The notes: generated by a model not told the origin, from the sequence alone. Positions 44,769-54,815 are shown, numbered from the stretch's first letter. The stretch is DNA of 64,000 bases from Acanthosepion pharaonis (GCA_903632075.3 CAHIKZ030000058.1:6340001-6404000), one strand, 5' to 3'. Program-made: numbers and translations.

Positions 44769-45090
44769 ACCTAATCTCTATTTCTGAGATGAGGTATTGT
44801 AACTCTTAACACTATTTACATTGTTTGGACTGTTGTCCTCATCTTTATTGTTCTGTTCATGCACCAGCCTTCTGCAAGTGATATACATTGGAATTTAAAA
44901 CCAAAGCATTTATTTTATCTACTGGGGTAGATTGTTCTAGTTCCACATGCCATGCCCTTTCTGGATATCTCAGTTTCAGTTATTTCCCTTTAGTAACTCA
45001 ACTCTCCAAGTTTTTGTTCACCTCTGCTGTGGCCAGGTATTGAACTCACAACTCACTGGATTACTTCAACCAATGCTTTTATGTACTGGA
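44769..45090 (-). mobile_element. SINE (family G), single uninverted copy
   Basis: On the minus strand: tRNA-like head at about 45090-45030 (GTCCAGTACATAAAAGCATT, GTTGTGAGTTCAATACCTGG), body (CACAGCAGAGGTGAACAAAA, AAAGGGAAATAACTGAAACT, CATGTGGAACTAGAACAATC) and tail (GCAGAAGGCTGGTGCATGAA, AAAGATGAGGACAACAGTCC, ACCTCATCTCAGAAATAGAG). This linear copy shows what one unit of the foldback versions at 6.8 and 32.4 kb looks like. Confidence 0.78.
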
Positions 45091-45266
45091 CATAACCCAG
45101 TGGATGCACACAAGGGATGCTGAAAAAATTTGTGGCTTGAGGAAGAAGAATGACTGAAAGGCATGAAAAGTACATACTTTTCAGCCCCCTCTCAATATAT
45201 ATATATATATATATATATGTCATTATAGTTTGTAGCTTGTATAATCAGCTAACTAATAAACTGATA

Positions 45267-45296
45267 TTTAGTAGATCAATTTATTGATCTACTAAA
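45267..45296. repeat. Perfect 13-bp inverted repeat
   Basis: TTTAGTAGATCAA pairs with TTGATCTACTAAA across TTTA. Confidence 0.85.
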
Positions 45297-46500
45297 AGGA
45301 CGGTAAGTGGGAGGACTGGCAAAAGAGCAGAGGATGGTAGGGGCTTATGTGACTTTAATTAAACTTAAAATGAAACAAAAATCAATAATTACATAAACAA
45401 CAATCAGATGTAATGAGACTAGAGTATCAATCAACCAACCTCATGAAATATTCTTTCAGTGGTGGGGAGGCTAGAACTACACAACGGTCTTGGTCATTTG
45501 ATTAGGAAGAGGGATAATCCAACAGGAAACTTACTGCCAAGTTAACTAGGCTATGACATGTGAAACCCTGGTCTGAAGGGTTTAATTGGTAATGTGTATT
45601 CTGCTCTCCCTTTTAAAGTATCATTACACCGAGGTCTACTCTACATGTCTCTCACAGAAGTCGGATTACTTGTGACAATTGTGAAATATCCAGAAAGTAG
45701 CACTGTTCTATATGAAACTTTTCATAAAATGAAATTGTTTAATGTAGAGAAGCAATTATTATTAATTTATATAGAAGTTTTTGAGCATCCCCAGATACCC
45801 AAAATAATTTTGCTCCAGGCTTTTGCTATATGACTGACAGCATTTAAATGATAACAGAAAATTCTGACTTTATATTTTAAGAGCATTTAACTTAAGGTCA
45901 GGTTTTCTGGATGTTTTCAGTTTCTATAAGGAACTGGATGTATATTTATTAATATATATACTTAATAGGTCTGTTATATTACATTGAGCTCTGTTTTATT
46001 AACACCAGCACTTTATGTGTAATATATTATAATTATATATGTGTAATAGTTAGGCTGGCAAACCCAACCATATAGTTATTGGTTAAGCAAAAATGTAAGA
46101 AGATTTATAAAAGATACTTTGATTTGTGAGTTCACTATCTCTAAATGTATGCAGTAGTTAGTAAATTTCTTTTTCTTGAAGCTAAGTTTATACAACTGCA
46201 AATAGTAATAACCAAGTTAATTTATTGATCAATTAATTTATATTCATGGATTTGAAATAATGAAAAAATAAAATATTTAGGAGACAATAAAGAAATTATT
46301 CCACTGAATGGTCATTGACAATAATTTTAATTAAAATTTATGTATAGATTGAGTTTTCTTTATCTCGCTGCAATGTGATTTTCTACTAGAAGATATTATT
46401 CATTCTTTATTCCTAATAAATTATCTGATTTTTTTACTTGGTAACCACCTGCCTTAAATTAATTATAAATTTTCTATATTCTAATGAAAAAAATTAGATT
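45297..46500. other. AT-rich stretch without recognised gene
   Basis: A 79-codon frame at 45594-45833 has no recognisable domain. 45976-46026 is a short repeat shared with 38205-38262. Confidence 0.35.
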
Positions 46501-46502
46501 AC

Positions 46503-46503
<1 letters not shown>

Positions 46504-46542
<39 letters not shown>

Positions 46543-46560
46543 GCTCACATGCACACACAC

Positions 46561-46623
<63 letters not shown>

Positions 46624-46913
46624 TACCCTGAAGGTCTGTTTAGGTGAAAACTAGGTAGGTTTGCCTGGCTCCTTAGGATTTATACTAGTTTATTGCTTTG
46701 CCTAGTTTATTGAACACTATGTTTTAGTCTTTCTGCTCGTTTGGTGTTTTTTTCTTTGGACTAAGGACTTAAAGCACTTGGTGATTTGTTTTGTCTTGTT
46801 CTGATGTTTTTAGTTCTTTCTTTTTTTATTTCCAGTTTTTTCCTCGGGTACCGATTTGTCCTGACATATCTGCAAGTTGAGCTATCCAAAATTTTTTCCA
46901 AAGTGAGTACTAC

Positions 46914-46953
<40 letters not shown>

Positions 46954-46957
46954 TGCT

Positions 46958-47010
<53 letters not shown>
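46504..47010. repeat. Four (TA)n tracts with interspersed CA repeats
   Basis: TA at 46504-46538, 46563-46620, 46917-46950 and 46967-47010, separated by the repeated motif AAGTGCTCACAYGCACACAC. The duplicated junction motif (46538-46562, 46950-46968) suggests the two tracts share an origin. Confidence 0.95.
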
Positions 47011-47015
<5 letters not shown>

Positions 47016-47040
47016 TTTCTGTTTATACATTATTTTTTTT

Positions 47041-47228
47041 ATCAATACACCTATTTAAGTAAATGCTCTGTTCTTTAATTAAACAGTGTTAATTACATTT
47101 AATAGCCTGAATGTTCAAGAAATTTCTTAGAAAATATGCATTCTTTGGCAGAAATCAAACCTGCATCTTATGAGGAACCTCCATTAAGCCTGGTGTGCTA
47201 TAACCGTTCAGCCACAAAGAACTTTGAG
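47041..47228 (-). mobile_element. tRNA-derived SINE (family F), full tRNA-like head
   Basis: On the minus strand: TTTGTGGCTGAACGGTTATA (A-box TGGCTGAACGG), CACACCAGGCTTAATGGAGG, TTCCTCATAAGATGCAGG and GGTTTGATTTCTGCC (B-box), then the tail GAAATTTCTTGAACATTCAG, TAATTAACACTGTTTAATTA and AGAGCATTTACTTAAATAGG. Box spacing and the extra arm resemble a class II tRNA (Leu/Ser). The acceptor stem is not complementary enough for a functional gene. Confidence 0.78.
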
Positions 47229-47326
47229 TTAAGTAAATGCTTTTAAACACACACTCTTGCTGATCTTTCTTGATCTATCATATCTGCTCTGTGTTCATAT
47301 CCTAATGTAAACAATAACACTATATC

Positions 47327-47607
47327 ATAGGAAATGGATTAAATCCAATAGTTATTTAATATATTTTCTGTTTGTATGATAATTTTTATGCATACAGTTA
47401 TTTAAGTAAATGCCTGCTTTTTGATTAAACAGTGTAAATTATATTTACCGGCCTGAATGTTTGAGAAATTTCATATGAAATATGTGTTCTTTGGCAGGAA
47501 TCGAACCTGCATCCTATGAAACAAAATAAAATACTCGATTATGAATATCCATGTAAAATAACGTTTAAGTAAAACAAAATACCTCAGATTTAATCCATTT
47601 CATAAAA
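47327..47607. mobile_element. Foldback SINE (family F) with half tRNA head
   Basis: The left half (minus orientation) ends at TTTGGCAGGAATCGAACCTG-CATCC (47490-47517), the complement of GGTTCGATTCC. It is joined directly to a plus-orientation tail (ACTCGATTATGAATATCC, AAAATAACGTTTAAGTAA). Outer ends GGAAATGGATTAAATCCAAT (about 47330) and GATTTAATCCATTTCATA (about 47588) are inverted copies. Tails point outward. Confidence 0.7.
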
Positions 47608-47699
47608 ATAAAAATGTCTTTGTTAACAAAGCAGACATAGATGTTTTGAGAATTGGCAGAAAATGTGAGTTCAAAAGCACTATTTTCGGTTTTGTTTAA

Positions 47700-47894
47700 T
47701 TGGGAGGCCTACTTGGCTGGATGGTTAAACACATCGGATCTAATGTTGGTTCCCCATGGAGGATGCATGTTTTCTGATAAGATTTCTCGAATATCTGGGT
47801 TGGTAAATGCGATTAAATAAAAACTATGGTTTAATTAAACAGTGCATTTACTCGAATATTAGTATCCACTTAAAATAATGTTTAAGAAAAATAA

Positions 47895-47898
<4 letters not shown>
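47700..47898 (+). mobile_element. tRNA-derived SINE (family F)
   Basis: Head CTTGGCTGGATGGTTAAACA (A-box TGGCTGGATGG), CATCGGATCTAATGTTGGTT, GGAGGATGCATGTTTTC (decayed B-box), tail AGATTTCTCGAATATCTGGG, TTTAATTAAACAGTGCATTT, CGAATATTAGTATCCACTTA. It ends directly at a (TA)n tract. Confidence 0.75.

Positions 47899-47957
<59 letters not shown>
47899..47957. repeat. (TA)n microsatellite
   Basis: About 58 bp of TA. Followed by GATAGCCTGAAGATTGCTCT, another instance of the CCTGAAGA motif, and by a second TA tract at 48085-48108. Confidence 0.97.
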
Positions 47958-47964
<7 letters not shown>

Positions 47965-48814
47965 GCCTGAAGATTGCTCTCATACATGCATCAGATTCTT
48001 GACCTCAGTGTTCACTTATATATTTACATACACTGTATCCCTGATATTGAGCACTTTTACTCACAAATATAACATATCTTCCAGCTATATATATATATAT
48101 ATATATATGCCTGTATGCTTGAGAAGAATTTTCTATTTATTCGCTAGATGCTATAATCTCTGCTCAAACTTCAATTTAACTATTTAAAGCAAAAAATAAA
48201 AAAAACAAAACAAAAATGATTCCTAACTTGGCTCATTAAAATCACCAGGAGTCAAGAGAAATCAAGGATGAAAGTCATTTCAAAACACATTTGTAGGAAA
48301 TCAATATTTGTTCAACAAGCAAGAATGTCTAGTTAACTTTTAAAACTTGCTCCCATCACCCAAAAATATATGTTAATTAACATCAAAATATTAACAAAAT
48401 AAACATATTTGATTATCTGTTTGTCAAATATTGAAGGACCTGTGTATATTTTTAGCTATTATTTTCATCCAGTGTTTTAAATTTGTGTAAAAGGGAAAAT
48501 TTCCAGAAAGACCATTTTTTTTATCTTATAAAAAAAGAAAGGGAAAAGAAAAAACTCAACAATTAAGAATTAATCTCTTTTTTTTTCTAAATTATATAAC
48601 CAAACAGTTCAATTAGCCCAGAAGAAAACTGAATATTACATGTAGTTGTTATGTATAAGGTTTAGAGTGTATCAAAATATATTGATTTTTTTTTAGACTT
48701 TTACACTAAAACTTATTTCATTTATTCATCTGAAGACAATGACTCTAGTATGTTATTATTTATATCATTATTAATACTATTCAGTTAGATCTCTCATTTC
48801 AGATTGAGATTCTT

Positions 48815-49480
48815 GTAATTTGAAGGCATTAAACTGGGACAGTTTTGAGGCATTATTTTCAACAGGGGCTATTTTGAGGCATTATTTTAAACTAGAACAA
48901 TTTTGAGGTAGCAATGTTTAATCTTCATGCTTGCAAAAATGCTTCATCAAAAGGATGGTCATTCCCTTCACACTGCTATTACTGTATACACTTTTGACTC
49001 CCTCAGCAATATTTATTTACTAGATTCTAAAAATTTATGAAAAAAACACAATGCAATATTTATTATTTACCTTTTATAAAGATGTATCATTTATTATTTT
49101 ATAAAATAAAGTTGAAAAGAAATCTGTTTATTAAAAAATTACAAAATTATCAAAATATGCAAATCAACTACAATGAAATATTTATTATTTGCCATTTTAT
49201 AAATAACTATGAAAACAAGTTTTTTATTCCTAATTTTATAAAAGTATCAATGAACTATAAAACAAGAAAATTTGAATAAAAATATGATATTATCTAATTC
49301 CCTTTTGAAAACAATAAAACAAGGGAGTCAAAATGTATATAGTAATAGCAGTGTGAATGGTAATAACTATTCTTTTGGCATACTGTTTTTTTGGGGGGTG
49401 GTGGTGGAGAAGAAGTGTTAAAGATTGCTTTTGAAGACTTATTTTAAACTGGGATAATTTTGAGGCATTATTTTAAAGTG
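48815..49480. repeat. 29-32 bp tandem repeat split by a foldback element
   Basis: Units of the type AAACTGGGACAGTTTTGAGG-CATTATTTT occur at 48830-48910 (three) and again, same orientation, at 49428-49480 (two). Between them lies a foldback (listed separately). The simplest reading is that the foldback inserted into a pre-existing tandem array. Confidence 0.65.
48946..49380. mobile_element. Foldback element (family K), copy 1
   Basis: Left end TCAAAAGGATGGTCATTCCC, TTCACACTGCTATTACTGTA, ACACTTTTGACTCCCT (48946-49004); right end complement TGCCAAAAGAATAGTTATTA, CATTCACACTGCTATTACTA, TACATTTTGACTCCCTTG. Interior has a diverged internal repeat (AATATTTATTATTTACC at about 49054, AATATTTATTATTTGCC at about 49177). 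The 80-codon frame inside is AT-driven. Copy 2 is at 56070-56690. Confidence 0.7.
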
Positions 49481-50978
49481 GATTCTACAAACTGCTTTCA
49501 GAATTTGTCAAGTGGAAAAAAATGAAGCAATTTCTGACCATACAGTCCAAAACTGGTGACCTGTCTCTTGAAATAGAGGTACCAAATATATGACCATCAA
49601 TTGTCAGTAATGAAGTTTGAAAGTACAAGTTAGAGGAGAAATCAACCAGAAGCATTCAAAGACATTCAGAAGAACTAGGATCATTGAAAGATATCATATG
49701 TCAAGTATTAAATATGCTTTGAAGAACATACAAGAATCTTCAAATGGTTCCCTATGATTAAAAAATGAAAATATGTTTTGATATACGCCAATAATTTCAA
49801 ATTTTAGATTTATTGTTATTTACTGATATAACTGCATGGTAATTTAAATGGTAACAGAAAATATTCCAACTTATGACTTTTCCCATTATTAAAAAATATT
49901 CACTAAACATATCATCATTATGTAAGTTCTTATGAGATAAAAATTTAGCATTAAACACAAAGATGAGCAAAAATGTTTTCAATAAACTTCCAGTAGTGAC
50001 TTATAAATCTTTTCAGTGAAAAATGAGAGATAAAAAATGGTTTTATAGCATTATTGTAAACATAAAAAAAAAAAATACATGGTGCTAACGAAATAGACAT
50101 TTACATGGTACATCATTTTTAAAAGCAAGAAAACCTTTTTTTTTCCTAAGACCTGAGAAGAAATAAAAGTTATACAAGTAAAAGATCAAGATGCCAGTCA
50201 ATATGCATCAATTTTAACAATTAGGGAATGATGGGGAAGAAAAGCAAACTAAACATAGCATCTACCTAAGAATTCTGCTGGGATGGGATAAATTCAAAAT
50301 GGAATAAGAATGCATTTCTCTATCTAAGGATCGTCTTGACAAAGTACCGATAAGTTAAAGATGCATAAAAAGTAAACACAGTGCATCAAGTCTGAAACAA
50401 TAAGGAAAGAATTAGACATCCATGCGAATCTAGAGACATGAACCAAATACAGGTTTTGACTAATCTAAGCATAACAAGAAAAAAATAATGTTAAAACGAC
50501 TGTCTCAACAAATGCATGTAAAGAAAGCAAAGGGAATAACTGAACATTCCCAATTTTTTGCAAAGATGACAATTGTTTCTTGAAAGTATACTTTTGAAAT
50601 ATATAAATAAATAAATAAATAAATAAATGTACATATGTCGTATATATCCTGTTGATAGTCTATATCTTCGCTCACTTCTCTCCCAATAATCATCGATAAA
50701 GTTACACTTATATAAAAAAAAAAATGCAGAGGAAAATAAAACAAAAAGAAAAAAAAAATGAGTATTTTGGGAGAGATGAAAGCAACAACTTACCATGCTA
50801 CAAAGAAATCTGGTGCCACTGGTAATTCCATCCACTACAGCAGTAATACTTTTTTTTTATCTCTCACTTAACCTGAAATGAGAAAAAAAAGAATGTAAGT
50901 AAATAGGAAACATTAGAGAAGTTTATTTTCTCAAAATTATCTGCGTAATAATCCGCATATATATAAAATGCAAAGTAT
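49481..50978. other. AT-rich stretch without recognised gene
   Basis: Short frames only (up to 114 codons at 50835-50491, minus, rich in Phe/Leu/Tyr from T-rich DNA). (AATA)n at 50603-50628. Confidence 0.4.
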
Positions 50979-51425
50979 ACAAGACCTGATCAAAAAGACT
51001 GGGGCTATAAAAATAAAACTACAACACATATCAGTTCATTAATCTCCTTCAAAGTAATCCACTTCTGAAGCCACACACTTTATTCATTGTCTTCCATTAA
51101 TGGAGGCATTCTTGGAACCTTTTTTTGGAGATAGCAAGCAACTGCCTTACTGTATTCACTTGGATTTCCTAGATGTCTTGAAATTTTGTTCCTTTCAACT
51201 GGGATTTGATTTTTAAAGAGAAAAAATCATAAGGAAATATGGTGGTTGTTGAATGTTGTCCTTGGCACAAGCCATGATCATTGATGGAACCTCTGTACAC
51301 ACTTTCCTTCCAAGCACTGCTATAAGCAACATTTGTAACAAAACCCTAGTATAGTATGCTAAGAATTTCAAATTTGAAATCTGAAAGATAGAATTAGCAT
51401 ACATTCAGAAAGATTTTACATATAA
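50979..51425 (-). mobile_element. mariner transposase fossil, C-terminal part, with one TIR
   Basis: The left end ACAAGACCTGATCAAAAAGA (50979) is mariner-like terminal sequence. Reading the minus strand from about 51300: QQPPY, then frame-shifted FSLKNQIPVERNKISRHLG, NPSEYSKAVACYLQKKVP and, in another frame, QVNTVRQLLAISKKRFQECL. These match the mariner tail PPYSPDLxPCDFFLFPKxK, KGTxFxxIEEI and LxAIPKxxFQxCFxxW. The third Asp block is lost. Multiple frameshifts; inactive. Confidence 0.65.
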
Positions 51426-51739
51426 AATCTTATAAGTTCAATAGATTTATCAAACATTTGGGACTGATGAACATTTCGATGTGAATCTCAAACTCTTGAG
51501 TCGGCTAACCAGATAAGTCACTTAAACTTTTCTTGATTTATATCTTATGTGTGTATATATATATGAAAATATAAAAATATTGCCTTGGTAACTGTAAACA
51601 GGGATTATCAGGCCAGGAGAATATATTTTAAAAATATATTCTGATTTTAAAATATGTATGTATGTATATATGTTTTTAAAATATTATATATAAATATATA
51701 TTTCTGAAAACATTGATTATTTTCTTTCACATGCAAGAT

Positions 51740-52060
51740 TTATGACAGGAAAAATTAATGGCTGTTTAACCATAACAATGCATCTGCTCACAACACCCTG
51801 AACATCCAGAAGCTCCTGGCTGTACTGGATCACCCTCCCTATCCACCTGATTTTGCTTCATGTGACTTTCTTCTTTTCACCAAGAAGGGGATCATCAAGG
51901 GGACCCGTTTTGAAGGCAGGGAAAACCATCAAGAGGACTGTAATGACGGATCTGAGAGTCATCCAAAAAGATTCCTTCCTTTAATGGCTGCTGCATCACT
52001 CTTTGTAAGAATGGAGCACTATGGCAGCTGGCATGACATTTCTATAGCATGTATATAATG
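51740..52060 (+). mobile_element. mariner transposase fossil, D34D region
   Basis: The plus strand reads HNNASAHNTLNIQKLLAVLD and HPPYPPDFASCDFLLF, then GIIKGTRFEGRENHQED and, after a frame shift, TVMTDLRVIQKDSF. This is the mariner HxDNARPH ... PPYSPDLAPCDFFLF ... KGxRF block. The second catalytic Asp is Asn here (HNNA); the final Asp (CDF) is kept, with 34-residue spacing still visible. Dead copy, opposite in orientation to the fragment at 50979. Confidence 0.75.
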
Positions 52061-52084
52061 CATTAAAACATTTCCTTTCTCTAC

Positions 52085-52217
52085 TGTATGCCGATAGCCT
52101 AGGGGTAAGAGTCTCTGATTGATGTCAAATCGGTTGAATTTCAATCCCAACTTCAAGCAATCGGATGTCTAGCCACACTGATGAGCTGTGATACAGTGAA
52201 GCAGGCTGTCTGTGGAT

Positions 52218-52220
<3 letters not shown>
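52085..52220 (+). mobile_element. tRNA-derived SINE, separate family
   Basis: Head GCCGATAGCCTAGGGGTAAG (A-box TAGCCTAGGGG, an excellent match to TRGCNNAGYNGG), then TCAAATCGGTTGAATTTCAA-TCCC (B-box region), about 65 nt apart overall. Followed by GATGAGCTGTGATACAGTGA, AGCAGGCTGTCTGTGGATGA and a (TA)n end (52221-52253). Only one copy was seen here. Confidence 0.6.
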
Positions 52221-52258
<38 letters not shown>

Positions 52259-52344
52259 TAATTCTTTTTTAATAACAACATATTGTTCCCTGATGATCCT
52301 TTTACAGTGAAATTTGAATAGGTGATGTAATATTTTTATATCAT

Positions 52345-52650
52345 TTTTGAAGATCATAGTTTACAGGAAAGCAAGAAGCCAGAAGAGAGTTCCACAAATA
52401 AGAAGTGCAAGAGAAGTAACTGTAAGTATAGATCTTATGGTTACATCTAGCAATTTCAACAGTAAAATGATGAGATCTAACAGCCAATCTAGTACTGTGC
52501 TTAAATTTGTGAATTCAAGGCACCAAAGAGGAAAGCTCATCATTGCAACTACCATGAATATATTTATAAAAAAGGCACAGGGAAGCCACATTATTGTAGT
52601 GGGAAAATCACTGAAGCCAAGATGCCAAGTGAAAACTGATAACATTATAA
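52345..52650 (-). mobile_element. CR1/Jockey-like LINE fragment
   Basis: On the minus strand, in shifting frames: PTTIMWLPCAFFINIFMVVA-like sequence, FPLWCLEFTNLSTVLDWLLD and LLICGTLFWLLAFL, corresponding to the FYKYFH...PRLFEF...STRLA...FYANSFFSHTS...LWN segment of the 5.8-6.3 kb copy. It is the source of the exact 161-bp duplicate at 52963. Confidence 0.68.
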
Positions 52651-52829
52651 TATATAGTAGTGGAAAAATATTACATATTTATGTGTATGTCTCTTGGCAT
52701 TTATATATGTTTAATTTATCATATGTTATTTACCCCTACCCTCTCTAACAACAGAATGTGCATTCTTATTTCTTAAAATATATATGAGTGATTGTTTAAT
52801 AGACAAAATGAGTGAAAATTTTGTATATT

Positions 52830-53545
52830 GAAAAACCTTATTGTGATAGTGGAAAATGGCTTCCAAAAGCAAAGCAAAGTATTAAGAAACTGGAAAATTT
52901 TGTTATAAAAAAAAAAAAAAATAGTCCTCCAAAATAGCAGTTAATGATGGACAATTTCATCACAGTAAAATGATGAGATCTAACAGCCAATCTAGTACTG
53001 TGCTTAAATTTGTGAATTCAAGGCACCAAAGAGGAAAGCTCATCATTGCAACTACCATGAATATATTTATAAAAAAGGCACAGGGAAGCCACATTATTGT
53101 AGTGGGAAAATCACTGAAGCCAATTTCATCACAGATTAAAAAGAGACTTGAAGCAATAGGAATGTGGTTCTATAGAAGGATACTGAGAATACCATGGACC
53201 AAATATGTAAGCAATAATAATGTTTTAGGGAAAATAGAAACAAAAAGAGATAACTGAAATTTCTAGGACACATAATAAGGAAAGTAGGCTTGAAAAATTT
53301 GATACTCACAGGACAGACTGAATGCAGAGGAAAACAATGCATAATCTACCTAGTGTGATTTGTAAATGGATGGCAGAACAGTGTTTAGGAGAGATAGCAA
53401 AAAAAACAAAATTTATTAAAAGCTACAAAGGACAGGAAATTGTGGAGAGCCATGATTGCTAATGTCCTGAATGGACATGGTTCTTGGAAGAAGAGTTAAA
53501 ATCATGAGCATGACTATAATAAGTGAATAGAAAGATTAACCATGG
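52830..53545 (+). mobile_element. RTE-like LINE 3' fragment, interrupted by a 155-bp insertion
   Basis: 52840-52965 (CTTCCAAAAGCAAAGCAAAG, TATTAAGAAACTGGAAAATT, ATAGTCCTCCAAAATAGCAG) aligns to 62637-62760 of the RTE copy. After the insertion the frame continues IKKRLEAIGMWFYRRILRIP, WTKYVSNNNVLGKIETKRDN, then sequence decoding to FLGHIIRKVGLKNLILTGQT-like blocks with frame slips. This is the region after the RT domain in RTE/BovB-type elements (RMLRIPWTDxxxNExVL, LxFLGHIMR). A-run at 52907-52921. Truncated, dead. Confidence 0.75.
52963..53123. repeat. Exact 161-bp duplicate of 52460-52620, inserted with a 14-bp target duplication
   Basis: Every base of 52460-52620 is repeated at 52963-53123 (offset 503). 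CAATTTCATCACAG flanks the insert at 52952-52965 and 53121-53134, leaving 155 bp of net new sequence (52966-53120). The insert has no A-tail. The source has CAATTTCAACAG immediately upstream of the copied segment, so target and source share microhomology there. Frame 52970-53257 fuses the inserted segment to RTE sequence and is not a real gene. Confidence 0.9.
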
Positions 53546-54574
53546 CACTCATTCTGAATATTTTTTTTTTATATATGTAAGAAAAAAAGAAAAAAACCCT
53601 GTACATCAGAAGTGGCAAATGCAGATAAATTTTTACTCAGTAGACAATGTCTTATGATTCTTATATTGAATTAACATTAATAGAATTCAAAATACAAATA
53701 AGATTGTACATTTTCCTGCAGCTTGTTTCTTTATATGGATAGGAATTAGAGACCTAAGTATTCTGACAAGGTTTTGTAACATTTCTTGTAAAAATACAGT
53801 TGTTTAAAAACATAACAAAACATACAAAAGTTAAACAGAAAGATGAGGAGGAGAAAAGAAGTAGTAGGAGGATAAAAAGAAGAAGAGTAGGAGGAGAACT
53901 GAGATTTTAGGTCAAAAGATATATTCTGATAGACAAAGAAATAATGCCTTGAACAAAACAGTAAACTGAAATCCTTTTCCATTATAAAGGATCAATATTC
54001 AAGCCCTAAAAGTGAAAAACAGACAGCTCACTGAATTGGGAGAGTCCAGCTTAGTAATGATATGATTGATAGTCTTGAATGTTCAACTAACACCTTTGGC
54101 ACACTACAAGAAAATATTATAACCAATTGTGAATGTACTGAATGAGGAATTTATATGACCTATTAAGAGTACAGATATTAAATTTTCTGGAGAAGGTAAT
54201 CAAGATAAATACAAACAAACCAAAAAGAATGCTGTATGATCATTAAAAAATTTGATGCAGCTATTCAGTAAGGGGCTTTATTTCTTTTAAGAATAAAGTG
54301 AAATGAAAGTCATTATATTATTTTTAATTTTATTAGCAAGTGATATAAGTAAATGATCAAAGTATTTATATAGTATATTATGTCTAAATCTAGAAGATAA
54401 ATATAGAATTTCCAGTGTCTGATCAGATCAAATTATCAAGGCAGGATGTAGACGAAATATTAACTTAGATTTCAATTTATCACCAGCTCAAGGAGAATAA
54501 ATGTCAAAATCAAAATAGCTATTTTGTAATTATCTCCCTTTAATTATTGCATTAAAAATAAATTGATCTTTAAA
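53546..54574. other. AT-rich stretch without recognised gene
   Basis: Purine-rich GAGGAG/AAGAAG tracts at 53840-53900 give a Phe/Ser/Leu-rich minus frame with no recognisable function. Confidence 0.4.
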
Positions 54575-54815
54575 TAGATAACTCATTGTGGTTTAGTGGT
54601 TAGCAATCTGCTCTCATAAATCATAAATACTGAGTAATGAGTTTAATCCCCTTTTGGTGATCCATGCTTGTGGCCATGTACTAAAGTTATGCTAAGCTTT
54701 GGGAACAAACACATTCATCTAATTGACCATTAGTACTGCATAGTGAGTTTGATTCATACTTGGTACACTATAGTTTTGGTAAAGGACAATAACTAAGCTT
54801 AGAAAAAAACAAATT
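54575..54815 (+). mobile_element. tRNA-derived SINE dimer (family E)
   Basis: Unit 1: CATTGTGGTTTAGTGGTTAG (A-box region), AATGAGTTTAATCCCCTTTT (B-box), TTATGCTAAGCTTTGGG. Unit 2: ATCTAATTGACCATTAGTAC, AGTGAGTTTGATTCATACTT, ACTATAGTTTTGG, AACTAAGCTTAGAAAA, lacking its A-box half. Same orientation, as in the dimer at 20.8-21.1 kb. Confidence 0.7.

Noticed and set aside
47150..47228. Functional Leu/Ser tRNA gene
   Set aside because: A and B boxes are good, but the acceptor stem does not pair, the anticodon loop is unclear and a SINE tail follows.
50491..50835. 114-codon minus-strand frame rich in Phe, Leu and Tyr
   Set aside because: Composition follows A/T runs and an (AATA)n microsatellite; no membrane protein family signature.
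52970..53257. 95-codon open frame
   Set aside because: It is an artificial fusion of a templated insertion with RTE LINE sequence.
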